This document shows, in pieces, positions 1 to 7,187 of a DNA stretch of 17,583 bases. The notes under the pieces were generated by a model that worked only from the letters and a program-made list of their open reading frames with translations, was not told the DNA's origin and made no database searches. The DNA is from an uncultured Synechococcus sp. (GTDB taxonomy: Bacteria > Cyanobacteriota > Cyanobacteriia > PCC-6307 > Cyanobiaceae): assembly GCA_937930135.1 (NCBI GenBank), contig CALGVO010000084.1, positions 1-17,583 of the forward strand. The letters are read 5' to 3'. Numbering within the stretch: position 1 is the first letter of the stretch; each line of letters opens with the position of its first letter. A program made the position numbers and the translations under genes.

Positions 1-76
1 CTGTTGGCACCAGCAGATCGGCCATAACCCGGATCCAGAGCGTCTTGCCCGGATCAGGCAGGACGCAGGCGTGCAC
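1..76 (-). CDS. Possible 5' end of an unidentified gene running off the left edge
   Basis: After the CHAD gene stops at 87, a frame opens on the same strand with a possible GTG start at 76 and stays open for 25 codons to the window edge. The peptide includes the stretch TLWIRVMADLLVPT, which looks like real protein rather than low-complexity shadow. The 10-base gap from the CHAD stop is typical of a co-transcribed gene. There is no strong Shine-Dalgarno sequence, no family can be named from 25 residues, and the start codon is a guess. Confidence 0.3.
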   Translation of the reverse strand, partial: MHACVLPDPGKTLWIRVMADLLVPT

Positions 77-86
77 CAGTCGACGC

Positions 87-977
87 TCAACGCGGTGTGG
101 TCAGTCGACGGATCAGAACCTTGCGCTGCGAACTCCTGAGCATCCGCCTGCTCTGAAGGCGCCATTGTGCCGCCAGCATCTCCTGACGTTGCTTGCTGAG
201 CTGGAGCACTGTTTTGGTCTGGCGCGCACTCAGGTTGATCCGCTCGTCCTCGACCAGGCTGACGAACACATTCAGATCGTGTAGTTCACCGAGAATGTCC
301 TGCAGGGTCTTGAACCGTTGCAGATGGGCCGAGAGCGGCGCCGAACAGATCGGTTCGAGGTTCTCGATCATGTAGCGGCAGCGCCGGATGCGGCCGCGCA
401 GGCTGTGCAGTTCCTGCGGATGCTCAAGGGGATCGAGCGTCCAGCTCGGATGCAGCCACAGGGGCGGCAACCAGGGCATGATCAATTCATCGATCCAGGC
501 CTGCATGGGCATCGATGCTGCCGGAGTGGTGTTCGGCTCCCGCAGCCAGCGCTGCAGTCGTGCAATCACCTTGAGGTAGGCCGTGCTGCGGAGGGATTGC
601 TTCATCTCCTCCGCGGCCCGGCGCCGTTCCCGGCTGAGGGCCTTGCGCAGGGGCGTCAGTTCTTCGGACGCCTGCGGCCCCAGCATCTCGGCGAAGCTGG
701 AGCCCACCAGCTCCTGCAACACATCCAGATCACGGACCAGGCCGAGCTTGGCGCACATCCGCCCCACCCGGCGGGGTGTGGCACCACTCGGCAACACCAG
801 GAATGGTTCGAACTGCAGCAGGACGCAACGCAAGCGCCGCAGACTCACCCGCAACTGATGCAGCGGTTCCGGATCGCGGTCTTCGAGCACTTCGGCCTGG
901 AGCCCAACAATGCGCTTCAGCTGAGAGGCGATGCGTTCACAGGCATAGGCGTCGATGCGATCCGGCGTTGCATCCAT
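87..977 (-). CDS. CHAD-domain protein (predicted polyphosphate-binding)
   Basis: This 296-residue cytoplasmic protein is almost entirely a CHAD domain (conserved histidine alpha-helical domain). The two-fold repeated hallmark is visible: HQLRVSLRRLR at about 40-50 and LHSLRGRIRRCRY at about 190-202, each a histidine followed by an arginine-rich helix. Repeat partners VRDLDVL (about 81-87) and LHDLNVF follow each half. There is no signal peptide or membrane segment. CHAD domains are known to bind inorganic polyphosphate through these basic helices and often accompany polyphosphate enzymes or a CYTH domain; no CYTH domain is present here. The gene starts 22 bases after the phosphate-binding-protein gene ends, on the same strand, which suggests co-transcription and a role in phosphate or polyphosphate handling. 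The family call is secure. The cellular role is inferred. Confidence 0.88.
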   Translation of the reverse strand: MDATPDRIDAYACERIASQLKRIVGLQAEVLEDRDPEPLHQLRVSLRRLRCVLLQFEPFLVLPSGATPRRVGRMCAKLGLVRDLDVLQELVGSSFAEMLGPQASEELTPLRKALSRERRRAAEEMKQSLRSTAYLKVIARLQRWLREPNTTPAASMPMQAWIDELIMPWLPPLWLHPSWTLDPLEHPQELHSLRGRIRRCRYMIENLEPICSAPLSAHLQRFKTLQDILGELHDLNVFVSLVEDERINLSARQTKTVLQLSKQRQEMLAAQWRLQSRRMLRSSQRKVLIRRLTTPR

Positions 978-999
978 GGCTGCAGACCCCCGTCTGCCT

Positions 1000-2067
1000 T
1001 CAGCGATAGCTCGGTTTCTTGTGCTGATCGAAGCTGCGCTCGAGAACTTGACCGATGGTCAGGCCCACCGGGATGGTGCCGCCGAAGGAGGTGCCAAGGA
1101 TGTGGCGATAGAGCTTGCTCTCCACCAGTCGGTAGGTGCGTGGGGGCAGGGGGATGTAGTCGGCTTTCTCCACCAACGACTGGGCATGGCGCAGGTAGCT
1201 GGTGACAAAGCTGCGGAAGGCTTTGTTCTGATTCAGCGTCTTGTCGTTGACGTAGAGAAACAGGGGACGTGAAAGCGGTTGATAGAGCTCTTTCTGCACG
1301 CTGGCCACCGACGGCGCAATCGGATTCCCTTTGGAATTCACCACACGGACGGCTTTCAGGCGCTGGCTGTTTTTCTTGTAGTAACCGAAGCCGAAATAGC
1401 CGAGGGCATTGGGATCGGTGGCCACGCACTTCACCAGCACGTTGTCGTCTTCGCTGGCCGTGTAATCCGTGCGCGTGTTGGTGGTCGACTTGTTAATCGC
1501 TTTGTTGAAGATGTCGTAAGTGCCGGAATCCTTGCCAGGGCCGCAGAGCCTGATCGGCTGATCGGGAAAATCGTGGTTCACCTGGTTCCAGCGGGTCACG
1601 GTTCCCTGGGCCTGCTTGCGCCAGAGGCGAGACAGTTCCTTCGGGGTCACCGTGGTGGCCCAGCTGTTCTTGGGATTCACCACCACGGTGATCGCATCAA
1701 AGGCGATCGGCAGCTCAATGAACTGAATCCCTTTGGCGTTGCAGGCCTTGATCTCCTTGCTGGAAATCGGCCTGGAGGCATTGGCCATCGGCACCTTGCC
1801 GCTGCAGAAGTCGCGGAAGCCTGCGCTCGACCCCGTTTCCTTCAGATCAAAATTGATGGTCTTGCCTTCGCTTGTCTTCTGAAAGCGTTGAATCGCCCGG
1901 GCCGTGATTGGATACACGGTGCTTGAACCACTGATCCGGATGGTCGCCTCAGCCCGCAAGGGGTGTTGGGCTGAGACAGTCAGCAACGACGTGAGGGCCG
2001 TGGCGGTAACGGCGAAGGCACCCAGAGGCTTTCGGAAGGCCATCAGGAGTCGGAACAACACTTCCAT
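1000..2067 (-). CDS. sphX: SphX/PstS-type phosphate ABC transporter substrate-binding protein
   Basis: This is a periplasmic phosphate-binding protein of about 355 residues that would deliver phosphate to a PstCA-B importer. Family signatures are GSSTVYPI near the mature N terminus, GSSAGFRDFC and NASRPIS, then a later GPGKDSGTYDIF segment; these fit the SphX-like branch better than classical PstS. A Sec signal peptide is present: a basic n-region (MAFRKPLG), a hydrophobic stretch and a VSA cleavage site. The start is uncertain. ATG at 2067 is listed, and ATG at 2043 gives a shorter, more canonical signal peptide. An upstream ATG at 2133 would overlap the end of corA and is less likely. No strong Shine-Dalgarno is seen before either. 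corA ends 37 bases upstream and the CHAD gene begins 22 bases downstream. A partial Pho-box-like repeat lies just upstream. The sphX symbol is by motif, not by search. Confidence 0.87.
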   Translation of the reverse strand: MEVLFRLLMAFRKPLGAFAVTATALTSLLTVSAQHPLRAEATIRISGSSTVYPITARAIQRFQKTSEGKTINFDLKETGSSAGFRDFCSGKVPMANASRPISSKEIKACNAKGIQFIELPIAFDAITVVVNPKNSWATTVTPKELSRLWRKQAQGTVTRWNQVNHDFPDQPIRLCGPGKDSGTYDIFNKAINKSTTNTRTDYTASEDDNVLVKCVATDPNALGYFGFGYYKKNSQRLKAVRVVNSKGNPIAPSVASVQKELYQPLSRPLFLYVNDKTLNQNKAFRSFVTSYLRHAQSLVEKADYIPLPPRTYRLVESKLYRHILGTSFGGTIPVGLTIGQVLERSFDQHKKPSYR

Positions 2068-2090
2068 CTTGGACCGTGCGTTCCGAACCA

Positions 2091-2110
2091 GGGTTAATGC
2101 AGCGTTATGG
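2091..2110 (-). promoter_or_regulatory. Possible Pho-box-like tandem repeat before sphX
   Basis: On the minus strand, two similar half-sites (CATAACGC and ATTAACCC) are spaced by an 11-base period. This is the spacing of cyanobacterial Pho boxes bound by the SphR/PhoB response regulator. They match the usual half-site (pyrimidine-TTAA-pyrimidine-pyrimidine-T/A) at about 5 and 6 of 8 positions, and no good third repeat is visible. The element overlaps the last codons of corA and lies 24-43 bases upstream of the sphX start at 2067. The match is weak and could be chance. Confidence 0.25.
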
Positions 2111-3241
2111 CAGTCGTTTTCCTTGCCGACCACCGGTCCAGTCCTGAAACCAACCCCGGCGCCAGAGGAAATAGGCCTGGAGAGCGGCGATGATGGTCAT
2201 TAACAGGAGGGAATAGGCATAGCCGTATTTCCACTTGAGTTCGGGCATGTTCTCGAAGTTCATGCCATAGATCCCGGCGATGAATGTGAGCGGAGCAAAG
2301 ATTGTACTCACGATTGTGAGCGTTTTCATGATCTGATTCATCCGGTTGCCAGTGCTCGCCATGTAGGCATCCGTCACGGCGTCAGCCTGGCGTTGGATCT
2401 GTTCACCGATGTCGAGCAGCGTGTTCACGTGTTCGGCCATCTCATGCAGGCCCTGGCGTGCGCCGGGACCGAGCAGGCGTTGGCTTTGTCTGAGCAGGCG
2501 AATCAGTTGATTGCGCAGGGGCCAGAGCTGCCGCCGGGTGCGACGCAGATTCATCCGCAGCTGAAAGGCGCGATTGAGCAGCGATGGCTTCGGCCTCAAG
2601 AGGGCTGTCTCCTCCAGATCATCGAAGTAGCTGCGCATGATTTCCAGCATGGGCAACTGGGTGTCGAGCACTTCGTCGATCAGATAGTGCAACAGATTGT
2701 CGAGATCAAGATCGGATTCTGGTGCTTCTAAGCTCTGAATCCAGGCCTCAAGATCACTGAAGTCGCTGCGGGGATTTTCATGAATGCTGATCAGGAGATC
2801 ATTCACCAGCAACAGAGCGATTTGCTCACTGATCAGATGCACCGGATTGGATGCCAATGAAAACTGATGCAGCACCACCAGCACGGCTTGAGGGAAGGAG
2901 TCGACCCGGGCCTGTTGGGGGGCATCAAGGAGCAGGGGCCAGAGCTGGGGATCAAGGTCGAGGCCGCTGAGCAGGTCTTCCAGCATGGGGCGATCGCCCA
3001 GGCCGCGAATCTGCACCCAGAGGGGTTGTCCCTCCTGGCGCAGGGCCCGAAGCGTGGCACCGTTGCGCATCAGCTGCCAACCGGCGGCGGTGTCACTGAC
3101 CTCCAGGGCCCGGCAACTCACCGGTGCCAGGCCGCCGTGCACGAACAGGTGGGAAGGCATCTCCCCCGGCCTGTCCGGGAGTCGGATCGGTTCCGGAATG
3201 CTGTCCTGATAAGTGAGCGAGGCGTTGGACGCCGTCGTCAT
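2105..3241 (-). CDS. corA: CorA-family magnesium/divalent cation transporter
   Basis: This 378-residue protein is a CorA-type pentameric inner-membrane channel that takes up Mg2+, possibly also Co2+ or Ni2+. A long acidic and helical cytoplasmic domain is followed by two C-terminal membrane helices at about 305-325 and 345-362. The diagnostic YGMNF motif is at about 325-329 directly after the first helix, followed by ENMPEL in the selectivity loop. A basic tail (RRGWF onward) ends the protein. The start chosen is ATG at 3241, because it overlaps the stop of a small upstream ORF in an ATGA junction. No Shine-Dalgarno is seen, which fits translational coupling. ATG at 3160 is an alternative that removes 27 residues without affecting the domain. 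The gene lies between an RCK-type ion protein and sphX on the same strand. Confidence 0.93.
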   Translation of the reverse strand: MTTASNASLTYQDSIPEPIRLPDRPGEMPSHLFVHGGLAPVSCRALEVSDTAAGWQLMRNGATLRALRQEGQPLWVQIRGLGDRPMLEDLLSGLDLDPQLWPLLLDAPQQARVDSFPQAVLVVLHQFSLASNPVHLISEQIALLLVNDLLISIHENPRSDFSDLEAWIQSLEAPESDLDLDNLLHYLIDEVLDTQLPMLEIMRSYFDDLEETALLRPKPSLLNRAFQLRMNLRRTRRQLWPLRNQLIRLLRQSQRLLGPGARQGLHEMAEHVNTLLDIGEQIQRQADAVTDAYMASTGNRMNQIMKTLTIVSTIFAPLTFIAGIYGMNFENMPELKWKYGYAYSLLLMTIIAALQAYFLWRRGWFQDWTGGRQGKRLP

Positions 3242-3417
3242 GGCGTTGGCATGGCTTGGCCCGATCTTGGCAGCACCAGACCGTTGCGTCCGGGGGCAGA
3301 GGAGAGGGGGTGGGAGAGCAGCAGGGCGTGCAGCGCGGCGCCGATCAGCAGAAGCAATCCCTGGAGCACCAGGCAAGCGATCACATCGTTGCGATGTTTC
3401 CACAGCAGCGTTGTCAT
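3238..3417 (-). CDS. Small predicted membrane protein (59 aa) overlapping corA
   Basis: This short ORF (ATG at 3417, TGA at 3240-3238) encodes 59 residues. After a short basic N terminus (MTTLLWKHRN) comes one strong hydrophobic segment at about 12-34 (LVLQGLLLLIGAALHALLL). A polar, proline-rich tail follows, ending AMPTP. Its stop codon overlaps the corA start in an ATGA arrangement, typical of translational coupling, and it fills the 232-base gap between the RCK gene and corA. A stop codon lies nine codons upstream in the same frame, so this ATG is the natural start; no clear Shine-Dalgarno precedes it. I recognise no family. Its topology would suit a single-pass accessory peptide for CorA or the RCK protein, but that is inference. 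It could be a chance ORF in GC-rich sequence. Confidence 0.55.
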   Translation of the reverse strand: MTTLLWKHRNDVIACLVLQGLLLLIGAALHALLLSHPLSSAPGRNGLVLPRSGQAMPTP

Positions 3418-3473
3418 CGGAAGCCGGCCGATCGTCGCCCCATTTCATCGATCCAGCTGAGGCGTTGCAGTAC

Positions 3474-5372
3474 TCAGCAGCACACCGCACCGTCGTCCAT
3501 GGCCAGCCGTTCCGTCCGCACCGCCATGCGACGTAGTTCCTCCTGCAGTTGTTCGGCCAGGGGTAGATCCAGGGCGGGGGTGCAGTGCCAGGCGCCATCC
3601 ATCGCTTCGGCAAAGGATCCCGGCGCCTGGCCAAGGTGGCGGGCCAGCACCTGCTGGGTGTCGAAGCTCTGGGCCGATCGATGATGCACCTGGTAACGCA
3701 GCCGCCAGCGCGGTGGCCGGATGTCGTTGCGTTCGATCCGGCGCAGTCCCTTCAGATCGGCCAGCACCACCAGCTCCTGGCCGGGAGAGAGCGTCCAGTC
3801 GAGGCCGGGCAACAAGGTGTAAGCGGCGTGGAGCTGGCGTCGCAAGGCGACGGCGGTGACCCCGAAGCCGCATTGCAACCTGGCAATGCTGAGGCCATGC
3901 AGGGTGTCGTCGGTTTCGACTCGATAGCGCACCAGAAGCAGGTTGTTGCCATCCAACCGGCGCACCTCCTCCACCTTCTCGCCGAAGGCGGTGGCCACGA
4001 AGGCATCCGCCGCCAGGTCGAGGGTGGAGATCAGGGTGATGCCGCCGAGCAGATCGCCGAGGGCGTCGGCCGCATCGAGGTCCTTGGTCACGATCGCCAA
4101 GCGCGTGTTGGGGAGGCTCTGCTGCAGCTCCAGGCCGATCCGCAGGTTGCGCAGCAGATCATTGGAGAGCAATCCGGCACCCAGGCACTGGGTGCGTCGC
4201 AAACTCTCGAGGCTGCGGTTCAGCTGTTGGTCGCCCTCGTCGTCTCCCGCTTCCACCCGAACCACATCGAGGCCATCGAGGGCCAGCTGCTCCGTCACCG
4301 GTGCCGCCAGGGCACCTCCCTCCAGCAGCAACACCGTGCGACTGCCCCGTTTCGGCGCTCGCCGCCGTTGCAGTCCCAGACGCCGGCTCAGTACCTGATC
4401 GAGGATCAGGGCCACAATCGCCGAGGTGAGCACGGTGCCGAGCAGGGCATAGAGAAAGGAGGTGACCAGCGCCAGCAGGGGCAGTTGGTTCAGCGACTGA
4501 CCGCTGGCCTCGATCAGCATGTTCACGGGGTCGACCAGTTCCCCCTTGAGCAAGGCCACCGTGATGAACAGGCCTTCCTGCAGACCCCTGCCGGTGGCGA
4601 AGTACTGCACACCGACCACCAAGAGACCCACCATCAGCAGGATGGCCAGATCCCAGGCGCGGGGTTGGGACAGGCGGGTTTTCAGTTGCCGGTGGAGGCG
4701 ATCCCGCAGGGCCAGCAGCCGCATGGCGCCAAAGCTTGTCCAGGCGTTGCGTCGGCGTTGCCGCGATCGGTTGCTGCTTGCTTCCCAGCTCACCACCAGG
4801 GGGGAGCCCTGCGTCGGTGGGTCACCGCTCTGCAGTTGCAGGGGCCGGATCCGGCGGGTGTTGCCATGGCCATCCTCCAGGGAAAGGCGCTCCAGGCGCA
4901 GCCGTTCCCCGCCGAAGCGGAAGGTGGCGGGTGCCCGGTCCGGTCGCAGCGACTGGGCGATCGCTCCGGCGCAGAGCAGCAGCGGATCCACCACCGTCAG
5001 TTTCGGAAGTCGACTCTGCAGCAGGGTGTTCAGGGAGGCCTGTTGACTGTTCGAGCGCACCACGATCGTGGTGTCGGGATTGAGAATCCTCACCTGCAGC
5101 GCCGCTTCCAGGTTCACCGTGCTGTCGGAACTGAGCAGCAACACGCTGCGGGCGAGCCGCACCTGAGCGCGTTCCAGGATCTCTGGCCGGCGCATGTCGC
5201 CGATCACCAGCTGGCCGGCCACCGCCTGTTCCAGCTGGTCGGAGCGCCAGACGGGTGGATCCCGGTCGATGCAGATCAGAGGGACATCGAAATGGCGAAG
5301 CCGCTCCAGGCAGATCTGCCCGAGAGAGCCAACGCCGCAAATCAGGATCGGTCCGGAACCGCCGTCGCCCAT
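3474..5372 (-). CDS. RCK/TrkA-N ion-channel-like membrane protein (RCK-TM-RCK)
   Basis: This 632-residue protein has three parts. An N-terminal TrkA-N/RCK Rossmann domain begins with CGVGSLG at about 12-18 and has the acidic strand end IDRD at about 35-38. A short membrane section follows, with helices at about 241-258 and 297-325 and an intervening loop. A second RCK-like domain begins near 346 (TVLLLEGGALAAP), followed by a TrkA-C-like region around 500-560. RCK domains bind NAD(H), nucleotides or Ca2+ and gate K+ channels and transporters. The TVGYG selectivity filter of K+ channels is absent, so ion selectivity cannot be read from the sequence. CASTOR/POLLUX-like channels carry RCK domains and are a distant alternative. 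The gene begins 24 bases after ggtA, with no strong Shine-Dalgarno, and precedes the small ORF and corA. A role in ionic balance during salt stress is inferred. Confidence 0.82.
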   Translation of the reverse strand: MGDGGSGPILICGVGSLGQICLERLRHFDVPLICIDRDPPVWRSDQLEQAVAGQLVIGDMRRPEILERAQVRLARSVLLLSSDSTVNLEAALQVRILNPDTTIVVRSNSQQASLNTLLQSRLPKLTVVDPLLLCAGAIAQSLRPDRAPATFRFGGERLRLERLSLEDGHGNTRRIRPLQLQSGDPPTQGSPLVVSWEASSNRSRQRRRNAWTSFGAMRLLALRDRLHRQLKTRLSQPRAWDLAILLMVGLLVVGVQYFATGRGLQEGLFITVALLKGELVDPVNMLIEASGQSLNQLPLLALVTSFLYALLGTVLTSAIVALILDQVLSRRLGLQRRRAPKRGSRTVLLLEGGALAAPVTEQLALDGLDVVRVEAGDDEGDQQLNRSLESLRRTQCLGAGLLSNDLLRNLRIGLELQQSLPNTRLAIVTKDLDAADALGDLLGGITLISTLDLAADAFVATAFGEKVEEVRRLDGNNLLLVRYRVETDDTLHGLSIARLQCGFGVTAVALRRQLHAAYTLLPGLDWTLSPGQELVVLADLKGLRRIERNDIRPPRWRLRYQVHHRSAQSFDTQQVLARHLGQAPGSFAEAMDGAWHCTPALDLPLAEQLQEELRRMAVRTERLAMDDGAVCC

Positions 5373-5396
5373 GACCGCAGCACTGCCGAGGTCAAC

Positions 5397-6368
5397 CTAG
5401 CGATGGCGGCGGCCGCTGACTGCGTCAAACCGCAGCTCGTCCTGGGGCCGCCAGCCGACTCGGATTGTCTCGGGGACGCGGCGGTCGGCGGCCAGCACCA
5501 TGCGTAAGGTCCCCTGTGGGCTGTCGAGGTACCAGAGTTGGGAGGCACCGAGCCACTCCAGGTGGGTCAGCCGGCAGGGCAGTCCGTCGGCTTGCAGCTG
5601 CAGGGCCTCCGGGCGGACGCCAAGCACGCTGCTGGAATCGGTATGCAGCAAGTTGATCTGGGGGCGACCGATGAAGGTGGCCACAAACAGCGACACCGGA
5701 TCGCGATACAGCTCGCTCGGTGTGCCGATCTGTTCCAGCCTGCCCTGATGCAGCACGGCGATCCGATCCGCCATCGCCATCGCTTCGTGTTGATCGTGGG
5801 TCACGTAAAGGACCGGCTTCTGATCGCGTAGCACCAGTTGGCGTAATTCCGGCCGGAGGTCTTCCCGCAGCTGGGCATCGAGATTGCTCATCGGCTCATC
5901 CATCAGATAGATGAGCGGATCGCGGAGCAGGGCCCGGGCCAGGGCGACGCGCTGGCGTTGACCACCGGAGAGCTGGGCTGGTTTGTGGGCGGCCCGTTCC
6001 TGCAGCCGCATGCGTTCCAGCACGTCGCTCACCCGACGGCGTCGTTCCTGGATGGCGATCCCGCGAATCTTCAGGCCCAGATCGAGGTTGTCGGCGACGC
6101 TGAGGTGGGGGAACAGGGCATAGCTCTGAAACACCATGCCGATGCGCCGTTGCACCGCAGGCAGGCGGGTGACATCGCGTTCACCGAGTTCAATGCTTCC
6201 CTCATCGGCTGGATCAAGCCCGGCAATCAGCCGCAGGGTGGTGCTTTTGCCGCAGCCGCTCGGGCCGACAAGGGCGAGGCACTCGCCATCGCTCACCGTC
6301 AGCTCCAGATGGCGAAGAATCCACTGCTGGCCAGCGCGGCGACCGATGTTTGAGAGGCGCAGACTCAT
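5397..6368 (-). CDS. ggtA: Glucosylglycerol ABC transporter ATP-binding protein GgtA
   Basis: This 323-residue ATPase belongs to the MalK/UgpC-type family that energises carbohydrate importers. Visible motifs are Walker A GPSGCGKST at 35-43, the Q-loop at Q81, signature LSGGQRQR at 133-140, Walker B LIYLMDEP at 152-159, and the H-loop in YVTHDQHEAM. A C-terminal regulatory OB/TOBE-like region extends beyond about 235. The ATG overlaps the ggtD stop in an ATGA junction, and a GGAG lies about 10 bases upstream. Sugar specificity is not readable from an ATPase. It is assigned from position, as last gene of the set that begins with ggpS. In Synechocystis the equivalent ggtA is unlinked from ggtBCD, so linkage here is tighter. 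MalK-type ATPases can serve several transporters, so a shared role is possible. Confidence 0.88.
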   Translation of the reverse strand: MSLRLSNIGRRAGQQWILRHLELTVSDGECLALVGPSGCGKSTTLRLIAGLDPADEGSIELGERDVTRLPAVQRRIGMVFQSYALFPHLSVADNLDLGLKIRGIAIQERRRRVSDVLERMRLQERAAHKPAQLSGGQRQRVALARALLRDPLIYLMDEPMSNLDAQLREDLRPELRQLVLRDQKPVLYVTHDQHEAMAMADRIAVLHQGRLEQIGTPSELYRDPVSLFVATFIGRPQINLLHTDSSSVLGVRPEALQLQADGLPCRLTHLEWLGASQLWYLDSPQGTLRMVLAADRRVPETIRVGWRPQDELRFDAVSGRRHR

Positions 6369-7183
6369 CCCTTCACGGCTCCGCTGGTCAGACCTGAAAC
6401 GATCGATTTCTGGAACACCAGCACCAGAAGCACCAGCGGAATCGAGCCCAGCACAGTGGCAGCAGCGTAAGCACCATAAGGAACGGAGTAAATCGAGGAT
6501 CCAGCGATCCTGGCCATCGCCACCGGCAGGGTGAGCAGGGAGGCGTCACTGATCCAGGTGAGAGCGATCGGGTATTCGTTCCAGGAGAAGAGAAACACCA
6601 GAATCGCCGTGCTGGTGGTGGCGGGGGCGATCAGGGGGATCAGCACCCAGCGCAGGCGTTGCCACAGCCCCATGCCTTCAAGACGGGCGGCATCCTCCAG
6701 GTCGAGGGGCAGATCCCGGAAGGCTGCGGTGAGCAGCAGGATCGCCAGGGGCTGGGAAAGAGCGGCATAGGGAATGCTCAGGGCAAGCAGGTTGTTGCCC
6801 AGATGCAAGCTCCGGGCCACTTCCAGCAGGGCCAGAAACAGCAGCACGTAGGGAAACAGAGCGGCCGCCAGCAGCAGCAGCCGCGCCGGGCGCGCAATCC
6901 ATGGCTTCAGTCGGGTGAGGGCATAGGCGGCGGGCAGGGCGATCACCAGGGTGAGCAGCGTGCTGCTCGTGCCCACGAACAGGCTGTTGAGCAGATAACG
7001 CCAAAATGGTGGCTGACTGTTGAGCACGGCCCGGTAGTGGGCCAGGGTCCAGCGCTCCGGCGTGGCGGCGAGGGGCGCGACCAGGGCCTGATCGCTGCAA
7101 AAGGAGGTGTAAAGCTGCCAGAGCAGGGGGCCGAGTGACCAGGCCAGCAACAGCACAATCCAGAGGCGACGTTGGTGTGGCAT
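6365..7183 (-). CDS. ggtD: Glucosylglycerol ABC transporter permease GgtD (MalG-type)
   Basis: This 272-residue inner-membrane permease is of the binding-protein-dependent MalG type. It has an N-terminal membrane helix (about 8-26), an exported loop, and several further helices. The EAA loop that docks on the ATPase is visible as EDAARLEGMG at about 163-172. The start at 7183 is favoured because an AGGAGG lies 9 bases upstream, overlapping the ggtC stop, and because MPHQRR followed by a hydrophobic helix is a normal permease N terminus. An in-frame upstream ATG at 7258 would overlap ggtC by 71 bases and is rejected. The gene follows ggtC by 4 bases and its TGA overlaps the ggtA ATG. It would pair with GgtC to import glucosylglycerol and perhaps sucrose or trehalose. 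Confidence 0.88.
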   Translation of the reverse strand: MPHQRRLWIVLLLAWSLGPLLWQLYTSFCSDQALVAPLAATPERWTLAHYRAVLNSQPPFWRYLLNSLFVGTSSTLLTLVIALPAAYALTRLKPWIARPARLLLLAAALFPYVLLFLALLEVARSLHLGNNLLALSIPYAALSQPLAILLLTAAFRDLPLDLEDAARLEGMGLWQRLRWVLIPLIAPATTSTAILVFLFSWNEYPIALTWISDASLLTLPVAMARIAGSSIYSVPYGAYAAATVLGSIPLVLLVLVFQKSIVSGLTSGAVKG

Positions 7184-7187
7184 CCGC

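Noticed and set aside
318..1205. Plus-strand open frame of 295 codons opposite the CHAD and sphX genes
   Set aside because: It spans two well-supported minus-strand genes and has shadow-type composition.
3585..5507. Plus-strand open frame of 640 codons antisense to the RCK gene and the end of ggtA
   Set aside because: It is fully antisense to a protein with clear RCK domains and reads as Gln/His/Gly/Ala-rich sequence with no recognisable motif. Long antisense frames are expected in GC-rich DNA with strong third-position bias.
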